From Winogradskyella alexanderae (GTDB lineage: Bacteria; Bacteroidota; Bacteroidia; Flavobacteriales; Flavobacteriaceae), in the NCBI RefSeq assembly GCF_020166335.1, contig NZ_JAIUJR010000001.1, forward strand, positions 620,001-684,000: 64,000 nucleotides of DNA, given 5' to 3'. Below, piece by piece: positions 18,431-27,019 of this stretch. Position 1 is the stretch's first letter; the number at the start of each line of letters is the position of its first letter. Position numbers and translations under genes: made by a program. The notes beneath the pieces are model-generated. The model was not told the origin of the DNA, did not search any database, and was given only the letters and a program-made list of their open reading frames with translations.

Positions 18431-19015
18431 ATGAAAAAACAAATTATTGTAATCCTTTTGGGGCTATTTTTATTTAGTAGCCACGCTCAAGATACTAATA
18501 ATACTGAGCCAACTAAGAATAACGAGATTTCTTTAAATCTTTTAGATCTTGTAGTTGCTGGAACCTTGGGCATTAATTACGAACGTATTTTTGAAAACAA
18601 CCAATCGCTGTTTTTAAGTGCAAATATTTTTGACACATATGGTTACTATGATGTAGGTTATATTGAAGATAATTCTGCATTTACCCTAAGAGCTGCTTAT
18701 CTTGTTTATTTTTCCAAGGAGAAGGATCATCACGGTTTTTTCTTTTACCCACAATTTAAATTTAGAACAGGAGAAATAACCACCGAGGATTATTATTTCT
18801 ATGATATAGCGACAGAATCAGAAATTACAGAAGAATTTACCTATGACATTGGTGGTGCTTCGGCAGGATTTGGCATTGGTCATAAATGGATGTTTGATAA
18901 CAAATTTACCTTGACTTTAAATGGAGATATAGCTAGGAACTTAGGAAACTTCAAGGATGATTATCTCGAAAATATAGAGCTAAGATTTGCAGTTAATTTT
19001 GGTTATAGATTTTAG
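18431..19015 (+). CDS. Small outer-membrane beta-barrel protein
   Basis: 194 residues with the signal peptide MKKQIIVILLGLFLFSSHAQ. The mature part has alternating strands, FGIGHKWMFDNKFTLTLNG, and a terminal strand FAVNFGYRF whose aromatic last residue is the barrel-assembly signal. The size suggests an 8-10 strand barrel of the DUF3575/OmpW-like kind found in this phylum; the exact family is not certain. It follows the large barrel gene by 78 bases and converges on the AGCS gene with only 14 bases between stops. No function can be inferred. Confidence 0.7.
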   Translation: MKKQIIVILLGLFLFSSHAQDTNNTEPTKNNEISLNLLDLVVAGTLGINYERIFENNQSLFLSANIFDTYGYYDVGYIEDNSAFTLRAAYLVYFSKEKDHHGFFFYPQFKFRTGEITTEDYYFYDIATESEITEEFTYDIGGASAGFGIGHKWMFDNKFTLTLNGDIARNLGNFKDDYLENIELRFAVNFGYRF

Positions 19016-19029
19016 TCTGCTTAAGCGTT

Positions 19030-20703
19030 TTACTCAGGTGTAGATTCGTCGGGCCAATCTTTTTTAAACTTATCCCAGTAGTCTGCCACAGTTTGCTTCA
19101 TATCTTTACGCAACATAAGGATTCCAAATAAATTTGGTAAAGTCATTAAGGCTATTGTTATACCCGATAATGTCCAAATAACAGTTGTATCTGCAAAGGA
19201 AGCAATAAAAAAGGCTATGACATATACGATGCGATAGTATACAACAGATTTAGAACCTAACAAATAGGTCATTGCTCTTCCTCCATAGTAAGACCAGCTT
19301 ATAGCTGTGCTAAATGCAAACAACAAAAGACCAATGGAAACAATATACTGGCCATACTTTCCAAAATAACTTCTTGTAAAGGCTTCTGCAGTTAAAGGCG
19401 CGCTATGAACTAAAGATAGTCCTTCAAATGAGAGTGAGGTATCATTTGGTTTGCCGTTTACAATTTTGATTTCTTCCGTTATTGGAATTAAATCTCGTTT
19501 TACAACTACTTTTTCAGCCAGAGACCTTGCATTAATTATAGATATATCATTTTGAATAACGCCGTCAACAACTTTCAAATTTCCGTTAAATAATGGAAGC
19601 GTTGCTACTTCGCTAATGTGATTAGCAAGCATTATTTTACCTTCACCAGTCTTATCTGTGTAGCTTTCTGCAAGTATTTGCATATCTACATAGTCAAATT
19701 TGTTCTGTAATTTTTCAGTCCAGACTCCAGAAGATAAAAGAACAAGAGCGGTAAGCGTACAAATAAAAATAGTGTCAATAAACGGCTCCAGGATAGCTAC
19801 AAGACCCTCCGAAACTGGTTGATTTGCTTTTGCTGCCGCATGTGCTATGGGAGCACTACCTTGTCCTGCCTCGTTTGAGAAAAGGCCTCTACCAACACCT
19901 TTGTTAAAAGCAAAAGCTATCGAAGCACCAAGAAAACCACCTGTCGCAGCAGAACCAGTGAATAAATCTGCAAAGATAGAAATGAATGAAGGTATGATAT
20001 TATCATAATTATAAAGAATTACTGCTAAGGCACCAACTAAATAAATAAATGCCATTGCAGGGACCAATCTTGATGTAACCGCAGCAATTCGCTTTATGCC
20101 ACCAATTATTACCAAGCCTAACAAAACAGCCAGTACACCTCCAACAAGCATTTCATTTAAACCAAATGTTGCATTAAGAGAAGCCGAAATACTATTTATT
20201 TGAGGTAAGGAACCAGTACCAAAAGAGGAAAGAATAGTTGCAAAAGCAAAAATCCCAGCAAGCCATTTCATGTTTAATTTATTTTTCATGTAATACATGG
20301 GGCCTCCTGCCATAGAACCATCTTCTGCTTTTTCACGATATTTGTGTGATAGGGTCACTTCCACAAATTTTGTACACATACCTAATGCTGCCGTCATTAA
20401 CATCCAGAAAACAGCAGCTGGGCCACCAATATGCACTGCCAGTGCAACACCTGCTATATTCCCTGTGCCAACTGTTCCAGATAGTGCTGTGGTAAGTGCT
20501 TGAAAGTGATTGGTATCGCCCTCATTGTCAGCTTTATCGTATTTACCGCTTACAACACGTAATGCAAATCTGAAATATCTTATTTGAGGAAACTTTAGGT
20601 AAATGGTAAAAAAGAGACCTGTACCTAAAAGAACATAAGGAAACCAAATAGAACTTCCTATATAACTATCTATAAGAGATAAAAAATCATTAATCTCTCC
20701 CAT
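19030..20703 (-). CDS. Alanine/glycine:cation symporter (AGCS) family transporter
   Basis: A 557-residue sodium-coupled amino-acid carrier of the inner membrane. The family signature [23 protein letters not shown] and [10 protein letters not shown] are present, with about 10-11 membrane helices and the late segment [14 protein letters not shown]. It is around 100 residues longer than classical members. The extra length lies between SSGVWTE (~residue 325) and [15 protein letters not shown] (~437), a hydrophilic insert where the family normally has a short loop. Likely substrates are alanine or glycine. A -7 box at 20736-20743 gives it its own promoter. Confidence 0.9.
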   Translation of the reverse strand: MGEINDFLSLIDSYIGSSIWFPYVLLGTGLFFTIYLKFPQIRYFRFALRVVSGKYDKADNEGDTNHFQALTTALSGTVGTGNIAGVALAVHIGGPAAVFWMLMTAALGMCTKFVEVTLSHKYREKAEDGSMAGGPMYYMKNKLNMKWLAGIFAFATILSSFGTGSLPQINSISASLNATFGLNEMLVGGVLAVLLGLVIIGGIKRIAAVTSRLVPAMAFIYLVGALAVILYNYDNIIPSFISIFADLFTGSAATGGFLGASIAFAFNKGVGRGLFSNEAGQGSAPIAHAAAKANQPVSEGLVAILEPFIDTIFICTLTALVLLSSGVWTEKLQNKFDYVDMQILAESYTDKTGEGKIMLANHISEVATLPLFNGNLKVVDGVIQNDISIINARSLAEKVVVKRDLIPITEEIKIVNGKPNDTSLSFEGLSLVHSAPLTAEAFTRSYFGKYGQYIVSIGLLLFAFSTAISWSYYGGRAMTYLLGSKSVVYYRIVYVIAFFIASFADTTVIWTLSGITIALMTLPNLFGILMLRKDMKQTVADYWDKFKKDWPDESTPE

Positions 20704-20735
20704 TTATTTTTGGTTAGTGTTTAAATGTTGAGTTG

Positions 20736-20743
20736 CAAACATA
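20736..20743 (-). promoter_or_regulatory. -7 promoter box of the AGCS transporter
   Basis: Minus-strand TATGTTTG matches TAnnTTTG. The implied start near 20731 leaves a leader of about 28 bases to the ATG at 20703. Confidence 0.55.
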
Positions 20744-20760
20744 AAAATTGTCAAAGCAAA

Positions 20761-20780
20761 AAAGCACCATTTGGTGCTTT
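20761..20780 (-). terminator. Terminator of glyS
   Basis: AAAGCACC-ATTT-GGTGCTTT with a T-run on the minus strand, 26 bases beyond the glyS stop. Confidence 0.88.
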
Positions 20781-20805
20781 TATATTTTTTAATTGGATTT
20801 TCGAG

Positions 20806-22344
20806 CTACATTTTTTTGAGCCAATGTTTCATGTCAACCTCTGCTTTAATTAGATTACTGAGCTCTTCAATTTTTACACGTTTTTGTTCCATAGTATCCC
20901 TATGGCGAATAGTTACTGTATTATCTTCTAAGGTATCATGATCAACAGTGATACAGAATGGTGTGCCAACAGCGTCTTGTCTTCTGTAGCGTCTTCCAAC
21001 CGCATCTTTCTCATCATAATCTATATTAAAATCCCATTTTAGTTCTTCAGCAATGCGCCTTGCTATGTCAGGTAAACCGTCTTTTTTAACCAATGGTAGA
21101 ACGGCTGCTTTTGTTGGTGCTAAAACAGCAGGCAGTTTTAAGACAGTTCTTGTCGTACCATTATCAAGTTGTTCCTCTTGTAAGGAATTTGAAAAAACAG
21201 CTAAGAACATCCTATCTAATCCTATTGATGTTTCAAGTACATAAGGGGTGTAGCTTGAATTGTCTTCAGGATCAAAGTATTGTAATTTTTTACCTGAGTA
21301 TTCTTCATGCTGACTTAAATCAAAATCAGTACGAGAATGGATGCCCTCAAGTTCTTTAAAGCCAAATGGGAACTTAAATTCAATGTCAGTAGCAGCATCC
21401 GCATAATGTGCTAATTTCTCATGGTCGTGAAAACGATAATTTTCGTTGCCCATGCCCAAAGATTTATGCCATTTAAGCCTGGTTTCTTTCCAATAATCAA
21501 ACCATTCTTTCTGAGTACCTGGTTTAATGAAAAATTGCATTTCCATTTGTTCAAACTCACGCATTCTAAAAATAAACTGCCTTGCTACAATTTCGTTTCT
21601 AAATGCTTTACCTGTTTGAGCTATACCAAACGGAATTTTCATTCGGCCAGTTTTCTGGACATTCAAAAAATTAACAAATATTCCTTGGGCCGTTTCCGGT
21701 CTTAAATATAAGTCCATCGCAGATTCTGCAGACGCTCCAAGCTTGGTTCCGAACATGAGATTAAATTGCTTTACCTCGGTCCAATTACGGCTACCAGTCA
21801 ACGGATCTGCTATTTCCAGTTCCTCGATCAATGCCTTTACATCTGCTAAATCCTCATTTTCAAGAGATTTTGCAAGACGTTTTAATGTGGTTTCAATTTT
21901 TTCTTTGTATCCAAGAACACGACCATTAGTGTTTACAAATTCGTGTTCATTAAAATCATCGCCAAAACGCTTTGCCGCCTTAGCAATTTCCTTGTTAATT
22001 TTGCCTTCTAGTTTTGCGCAGTAGTCTTCTACTAAAACATCTGCTCTATAGCGCTTTTTTGAGTCTTTATTGTCAATAAGAGGATCATTAAAAGCATCAA
22101 CGTGACCTGAAGCTTTCCATGTCGTCGGATGCATAAATATTGCGGCATCTATACCTACAATATTTTCGTGCATTTGTACCATAGCTTTCCACCAATAGTT
22201 GCGGATATTATTCTTTAACTCAGCACCATTTTGAGCATAGTCATAGACAGCACTAAGTCCGTCGTAAATCTCACTGCTTTGAAAGACATAACCATACTCT
22301 TTTGCGTGAGATATTACCTTTTTAAATGTATCGTCGTTTGCCAT
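20806..22344 (-). CDS. glyS: Glycine--tRNA ligase (dimeric class II type)
   Basis: Charges tRNA-Gly. The 512-residue single-chain enzyme is the eukaryote/archaeal-like alpha-2 type rather than the two-subunit bacterial form. It begins MANDDTFKKVISHAKEYGYVFQSSEIYDGL. An upstream in-frame Met at 22365 is rejected because the family starts at this point. Class II motifs appear as RPETAQGIFVNFLNV, FRNEIVARQFIFRMREFEQMEM (motif 2) and ETSIGLDRMFLAVF (motif 3). The C-terminal anticodon-binding domain includes RRYRRQDAVGTPFCITVD. A terminator hairpin lies 17 bases upstream of the start, and a TATTTTTG box ends 5 bases from it. Confidence 0.97.
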   Translation of the reverse strand: MANDDTFKKVISHAKEYGYVFQSSEIYDGLSAVYDYAQNGAELKNNIRNYWWKAMVQMHENIVGIDAAIFMHPTTWKASGHVDAFNDPLIDNKDSKKRYRADVLVEDYCAKLEGKINKEIAKAAKRFGDDFNEHEFVNTNGRVLGYKEKIETTLKRLAKSLENEDLADVKALIEELEIADPLTGSRNWTEVKQFNLMFGTKLGASAESAMDLYLRPETAQGIFVNFLNVQKTGRMKIPFGIAQTGKAFRNEIVARQFIFRMREFEQMEMQFFIKPGTQKEWFDYWKETRLKWHKSLGMGNENYRFHDHEKLAHYADAATDIEFKFPFGFKELEGIHSRTDFDLSQHEEYSGKKLQYFDPEDNSSYTPYVLETSIGLDRMFLAVFSNSLQEEQLDNGTTRTVLKLPAVLAPTKAAVLPLVKKDGLPDIARRIAEELKWDFNIDYDEKDAVGRRYRRQDAVGTPFCITVDHDTLEDNTVTIRHRDTMEQKRVKIEELSNLIKAEVDMKHWLKKM

Positions 22345-22348
22345 GTCA

Positions 22349-22356
22349 CAAAAATA
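22349..22356 (-). promoter_or_regulatory. Possible -7 box immediately before glyS
   Basis: Minus-strand TATTTTTG fits TAnnTTTG and would start transcription at or next to the glyS ATG. It overlaps the T-rich tail of the upstream hairpin, so it may be fortuitous. Confidence 0.35.
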
Positions 22357-22360
22357 TAAA

Positions 22361-22384
22361 ACCACTCTAATTTTTAGAGTGGTT
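22361..22384 (-). terminator. Terminator after the coiled-coil gene, adjacent to glyS
   Basis: ACCACTCTAA and TTAGAGTGGT form a strong 10-pair stem with a T-rich tail on the minus strand. It ends the gene at 22408-23292 only 17 bases before the glyS start. Confidence 0.8.
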
Positions 22385-22407
22385 TTAGGAAAATTATGTT
22401 TTCGTAT

Positions 22408-23292
22408 TTACTTTAATTTTAAGCGCGTGTTTCCAAGTTTGATATTTTCATGAAATACATTGATAAAATAATCGCCTTTTTGAAAAGGTTTATCATCTTC
22501 ATCTGCAACAATTGCAACACAAATCTCCAGGGTTTCGTTATTGTATTCTATAACTTCTTTTTCACTGTATATAAGAGAAAAATCTCCAAAAAATACTTCG
22601 CTTTTATCAGCGATAATATTACCGTCAGGGCTTACAATTTGGATATAAATATCTTTTTCACCTTTTTCCGTTAATGGATTTTCTGCTAGTAAAACACAAA
22701 CATCGATGGCATTTGCTCGTCTGGCTTTTGTTGTAAACCTTTTTTTAGAGCCACTTAGTTTATAAGATTGTGCTTTGACATCGCTTGCTTTTAGTATGGC
22801 CGCATTGTCAATCACTTTGTTTAATAAATCATTTTTTGAGGCTAAATCATTCAAGGCGAAGCTTTTTCTTTCAATGGTATCCAAAGCATCTTTATTCTCT
22901 TTCTGAAGCTTCTTGTTGGCAACATTTAAAGAGTCTATGGTACTTAAAAGTATTTTATTCTTAGATTTAAAAATTATAAGTTGCTCCTTGAATTTAGTGA
23001 TTATCGATAAATCACTTTTTAATAACCTTAAGGAATCCAAAGCGTTTTTAGTTTCCAGTTTTGCCTCTTGGAGCTGAGAAGCCATAAGATCATAGTCTTG
23101 GCTCAGTTCGTCATAACTTAGAATCATTTCTGATAATTCTTGCTCTATCAAAAACTTTTCTTGCTCTAGGAATTCTTCGTAGGATTTTATGGATTTATAA
23201 TTTGTAAAGCTATAAATACCAAGAGCAGTTAAAACAACTAATAAAGAACCTATAATTAATCTGTAGTTAAATAATTGAGGGTTAACTATCAT
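22408..23292 (-). CDS. Membrane-anchored coiled-coil protein of unknown function
   Basis: 294 residues. A single membrane helix (RLIIGSLLVVLTALGIYSF, about 11-30) is followed by a long heptad-rich coiled coil to about residue 165. A compact beta-rich C-terminal domain (~175-294) includes DVCVLLAENPLTEKGEKDIY and GDYFINVFHENIKLGN. The topology suggests an inner-membrane anchor with a periplasmic stalk and head. I do not recognise a named family. It has its own terminator before glyS and is divergent from comF, so neither neighbour is an obvious partner. Confidence 0.7.
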   Translation of the reverse strand: MIVNPQLFNYRLIIGSLLVVLTALGIYSFTNYKSIKSYEEFLEQEKFLIEQELSEMILSYDELSQDYDLMASQLQEAKLETKNALDSLRLLKSDLSIITKFKEQLIIFKSKNKILLSTIDSLNVANKKLQKENKDALDTIERKSFALNDLASKNDLLNKVIDNAAILKASDVKAQSYKLSGSKKRFTTKARRANAIDVCVLLAENPLTEKGEKDIYIQIVSPDGNIIADKSEVFFGDFSLIYSEKEVIEYNNETLEICVAIVADEDDKPFQKGDYFINVFHENIKLGNTRLKLK

Positions 23293-23358
23293 AATTAATT
23301 GCTATTTTCAATGCAAAATTATGGCTAATTGAATGGGCATTTTATTTTAATCGATTAA

Positions 23359-24039
23359 GTGGTAAAAAATTTGTTGAATTTGTTTTTCCCTCAAGTGTGT
23401 GAAGCTTGTTACAACATCTTGAAAGATAGGGAGACTACAGTGTGCATTTCATGTAGGCATCAATTGCCGGTAACAAATTACCATTATGATAATAACGATG
23501 CTGTAAAAAAAGTACTTTACGGAAGAGTACAATTACAAAATGCAACAGCACTTTTGCACTTTACAAAAAAAGGAATTGTACAACAACTAATGCACAATTT
23601 AAAATACCGTGGCCATGAACAAGTAGGTGGTTTTTTTGGAAAATGGCTTGGGGGCGAATTAAAAAATATCGATGCATATAAATCCATTGATGTTGTGGTT
23701 CCAGTACCGTTGTACAAAACTAGATTAAGAGAGAGAGGTTACAATCAAGTGGAGAAATTTGGTAGAGCAATTGCAAAGGCTTTGGATGCGGAATATAACG
23801 ACAGGGTGTTGATAAAGACAAAAGCAACAAGAACACAAGTTTTTAAAGGCAGGCTAACACGCTCTGACAATGAAAAATCTGTTTTTGATCTTAGTCAAAA
23901 TCATGCATTGTCAGGTAAGCATATTTTATTAGTTGACGACATCATTACTACTGGTGCAACGGTTGAATCCTGTGCGTCTGTTTTGTTAAGAATTGATAAT
24001 ATTAAGTTAAGTTTAGCAACAATGGCAATTGCAGATTAA
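23359..24039 (+). CDS. ComF family phosphoribosyltransferase-like protein
   Basis: 226 residues starting at GTG 23359, since no ATG lies upstream in frame near the domain boundary. An N-terminal four-cysteine zinc finger (C14, C17, C29, C32) is followed by VPVPLYKTRLRERGYNQ and the PRPP-binding signature ILLVDDIITTGATVESC (~190-206). In naturally competent bacteria ComF is a cytoplasmic DNA-uptake factor that works with a ComFA-like helicase and DprA. Many genomes carry it without known competence. It is divergent from the coiled-coil gene. Confidence 0.88.
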   Translation: MVKNLLNLFFPQVCEACYNILKDRETTVCISCRHQLPVTNYHYDNNDAVKKVLYGRVQLQNATALLHFTKKGIVQQLMHNLKYRGHEQVGGFFGKWLGGELKNIDAYKSIDVVVPVPLYKTRLRERGYNQVEKFGRAIAKALDAEYNDRVLIKTKATRTQVFKGRLTRSDNEKSVFDLSQNHALSGKHILLVDDIITTGATVESCASVLLRIDNIKLSLATMAIAD

Positions 24040-24094
24040 ATTTTTCGTTGATAACTATTAAAATTGTTTCTTTGTCTTAAATTCTTCTTTCTTA

Positions 24095-25711
24095 ATGTAT
24101 TCAACTTTGCAACGCATATTTATTGGCTTATTTTTTATCGCTTTAATTGCAAGCTGTGCCAATAGAGGTTCACCATCTGGTGGGGAAAAAGATACCGAGC
24201 CACCAATAATCCTTAAATCCGAACCTGAAAATTTTTCCACAAATTTCACAGGAGATGAAATAAAAATTTACTTCGATGAGTATGTAAAGATAAAGGATTT
24301 GCGAAGGCAATTAATTATTTCACCTCCCATGGATACTGAGCCTACTATTATTCCAATGGGAGGTGCAAGTAAATATATTTCAATAAAGATTAATGATACA
24401 TTAAAGTCTAATACAACTTACGCTTTTAATTTTGGAGAAAGTATTGTCGATAACAATGAAGAAAACCCTTATCCATATTACAGATATGTGTTTTCAACTG
24501 GCGAAACTATAGATTCCTTATCAGTAACAGGCTATGTCGAAGATGCATTATTGGAAAAACCAGATGAATACATTACCGTAATGCTTTATGAGGTCGATTC
24601 AAGCTATTCAGATTCTCTGGTGTTTAAAGAAAAGCCACGTTATGTTACAAATACACTTGATAGTTTAACAACCTTCAGAATTGATAATATCAAAGCTGGA
24701 ACCTATAAACTCCTTGCTCTTAAGGATAAAAATTCTAATTTTATTTTTGATCAAAAAAATGACAAAATAGCCTTTAAAAATGAATTTGTCACTATTCCTT
24801 CAGACACCTCCCATAGACTGACACTGTTTAAAGAAGAACTAAATTTTAAGGCATTTTCAACTAAACAGGATGGCGAATATCGTATTATGTTTCCTTATGA
24901 AGGCAACTATAAGACTATGAAAATTGAACTTTTAGGAGACAAGCCTGAAGGTTTTGAGCACAGAATTACCAAGGATAAACAAGCAGACACGCTTTATTAT
25001 TGGTATAAACCAAAAATTGAAATTGATACGGTACTTTTTGAGATTACAAACGAAAAGTACGTTGATACGGTTAAGCATAGATTTAGAGCTTTAGAAACAG
25101 ATTCGCTCACCATTAGGGCGGTAAATTCTGGCACATTAAATTTTGATCAGGATTTTTCACTAGATGGTAATATACCGTTTGTAAAAATTGATAAATCAAA
25201 AATTAGTTTGATCAAGAAAGATTCTTCTTCAGCTGATTTTGAAGTAGAATACGATTCTCTTCTAAACAAATACACCTTTCCGGTTGAAAAGGAAGAAGGC
25301 CAGAGTTATGTGTTTACAATGTTGCCAGAGACTTTTGAAGACTTTTATGGTGGGGTAAATAAAGACACTCTAAATTTTTCTTTCAGAACTAAAATGAAGT
25401 CAGAGTTTGGTAACTTAAGAGTGCAATTAAGAAATGCCGAATATCCGTTAATTGTCCAGCTTGTTAATAATAATGGTGTAGTAATATACGAGCGTTATAC
25501 AACAGGTAACCCAGTGGTGGATTTTAGGGATGTTGCGCCACGAAAATATGCCTTAAGGGTTATCTATGATACCAATGCAAATGGCAAATATGACACAGGA
25601 AACTATCTATTAGGGATTCAGCCAGAGCGTGTAAGTTACGCACCTTCTGAAGATGTGGAAGAAATAAGAGCTAGCTTTGATTTTGTTATTGACTTTACGC
25701 TTTTAGACTAA
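24095..25711 (+). CDS. Ig-like domain-containing lipoprotein
   Basis: 538 residues with the lipoprotein signal MYSTLQRIFIGLFFIALIASC (Cys21) followed by ANRGSPSGGEKDTEPP. A bacterial Ig-like Big_5 domain covers ~35-135 (PPIILKSEPENFSTNFTGDE, YVKIKDLRRQLIISPP). A CnaB-like segment follows (~145-230, GTYKLLALKDKNSNFIFD), with further beta domains to the end. Long surface lipoproteins of this layout recur in Bacteroidota without known function. It starts 55 bases after comF. Its 3' end overlaps the convergent amidase gene by 17 bases. Confidence 0.8.
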   Translation: MYSTLQRIFIGLFFIALIASCANRGSPSGGEKDTEPPIILKSEPENFSTNFTGDEIKIYFDEYVKIKDLRRQLIISPPMDTEPTIIPMGGASKYISIKINDTLKSNTTYAFNFGESIVDNNEENPYPYYRYVFSTGETIDSLSVTGYVEDALLEKPDEYITVMLYEVDSSYSDSLVFKEKPRYVTNTLDSLTTFRIDNIKAGTYKLLALKDKNSNFIFDQKNDKIAFKNEFVTIPSDTSHRLTLFKEELNFKAFSTKQDGEYRIMFPYEGNYKTMKIELLGDKPEGFEHRITKDKQADTLYYWYKPKIEIDTVLFEITNEKYVDTVKHRFRALETDSLTIRAVNSGTLNFDQDFSLDGNIPFVKIDKSKISLIKKDSSSADFEVEYDSLLNKYTFPVEKEEGQSYVFTMLPETFEDFYGGVNKDTLNFSFRTKMKSEFGNLRVQLRNAEYPLIVQLVNNNGVVIYERYTTGNPVVDFRDVAPRKYALRVIYDTNANGKYDTGNYLLGIQPERVSYAPSEDVEEIRASFDFVIDFTLLD

Positions 25712-26480
25712 ATGTATCTCTATCATTTAAAAAATTGAGCTTATTTCTGTATCGGGCTATTAAAGTTTTTTCAAGTTTTACAACCTCTACAATCTCCTCA
25801 TCGGGTTTTATGTGCTCTATTTTGTGTCCTAGCACATCATATGCACCAGAATGTCCAGGATATTCATGGTCAAGACCATCCAAACCTACACGATTTACAC
25901 CAATACAGTAGCACATGTTTTCAATGGCTCTGGCCTTAAGCAATGCGTCCCAAGCATTTATTCTAGGTTTTGGCCAATTTGCAACATAGATTAGAAGGTC
26001 GTAGTCTTCAGTATTTCTAGCCCACACAGGAAAGCGTAGATCGTAACATATTAAGGGACAAATTTTCCAACCAAGGTAATCAAAAACTACTTTTTGAGTA
26101 CCTGCAGTATAGACCTTGTCTTCACCGGCCAGGGTGAAGGTATGTCTTTTGTCGTATTCTATTAATTCGCCATTTGGTTTTACACAAACCAAACGGTTAT
26201 AAAAGTTATTGTTTTCAGAAATGACTAAACTTCCAATAATTGCAACGTTTTTATGATTTGCAATTCGTTTGAGCCAATTTATGGTTTTACCATTCATGGA
26301 TTCTGCAACCTTAATAGCGTTCATTGTAAACCCTGAAGTAAACATTTCTGGTAAAACAATCATGTCAATATCCTCTGTGACTGTATTGATTTTCTCTTCA
26401 AGATTTTCCCGATTGCTTTCTGGATCTTCCCAAAATAATTTGGTTTGGACTATCGCGACATTTAAGTTGCCTTTGGTCAT
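25695..26480 (-). CDS. Omega-amidase, nitrilase family (YafV/Nit2-like)
   Basis: 261 residues with the nitrilase Glu-Lys-Cys triad: E45 (VLPEMF), K111 (EYDKRHTF) and C145 (ICYDLRFPVWARN). The DLRFPVW stretch and short length match the YafV/omega-amidase branch. That branch hydrolyses alpha-ketoglutaramate and alpha-ketosuccinamate, the by-products of glutamine or asparagine transamination. An aminotransferase of the partner type is two genes upstream on the same strand. Start and stop overlap the lysine-rich gene by 1 base (TAATG), so translation is coupled. The convergent 17-base overlap with the Ig-like gene is notable. Confidence 0.88.
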   Translation of the reverse strand: MTKGNLNVAIVQTKLFWEDPESNRENLEEKINTVTEDIDMIVLPEMFTSGFTMNAIKVAESMNGKTINWLKRIANHKNVAIIGSLVISENNNFYNRLVCVKPNGELIEYDKRHTFTLAGEDKVYTAGTQKVVFDYLGWKICPLICYDLRFPVWARNTEDYDLLIYVANWPKPRINAWDALLKARAIENMCYCIGVNRVGLDGLDHEYPGHSGAYDVLGHKIEHIKPDEEIVEVVKLEKTLIARYRNKLNFLNDRDTFSLKA

Positions 26481-26968
26481 TACAGTTTCTTTTTTGCCTT
26501 TGTTAATTTAGATTGAAGTTTCTCAATTTTTTCTAGCCATTTTTGTTCATCAACTGGAGAAAGCTTTCCTTTTTTCTTGAGCTTATTGTATTTTTTTTGT
26601 GTTTTGTCAAGGCTACTCTGTAGTTGTTTAACACGATTTTGATTTTTCTCCTTTTTGTTTAAAGCTTCTTCAGCTCGTTTTTGACCTTTTTCAGCTTTTT
26701 TCTGTGCTTTTTCAGCCTTTTTTGCTTCTTTTTCAGCTTTTTTAGCCTTTTTTAAGGTCTTTTCTTTAATTTTTAATTCTTCAGAAATGGCATTGGCTTG
26801 TTTAATAATAGCCTTATTTTCTTCAATATTTAAGATGTCGGTTACATCCTTCCCATCCAAAAAAATCCGGTCTTTTTTAACTTGGTATACTTTCCCATCT
26901 TTTTTGACTTCTTGTGCATTAATTGAAAATGAAAGAGCGAAAATTAGAAGAAAAACAAATTGTTTCAT
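26480..26968 (-). CDS. Secreted lysine/glutamate-rich helical protein of unknown function
   Basis: 162 residues with the signal peptide MKQFVFLLIFALSFSINAQ. A short beta segment (KDGKVYQVKKDRIFLDGKDV, ~22-45) precedes a helix built of imperfect KKAEK-type repeats (about 68-110: KKAEKEAKKAEKAQKKAEK) and a second basic helix to the end. Composition resembles single alpha-helix or coiled-coil linkers. The family is unknown to me. It sits between the aminotransferase (51-base gap) and the amidase (1-base overlap), an odd place for a periplasmic protein between two cytoplasmic enzymes. Confidence 0.7.
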   Translation of the reverse strand: MKQFVFLLIFALSFSINAQEVKKDGKVYQVKKDRIFLDGKDVTDILNIEENKAIIKQANAISEELKIKEKTLKKAKKAEKEAKKAEKAQKKAEKGQKRAEEALNKKEKNQNRVKQLQSSLDKTQKKYNKLKKKGKLSPVDEQKWLEKIEKLQSKLTKAKKKL

Positions 26969-27019
26969 CGTATAAAGTTTTAGTTTAAATATGAGACACA
27001 GAAATTTACAAAAAGTAAC

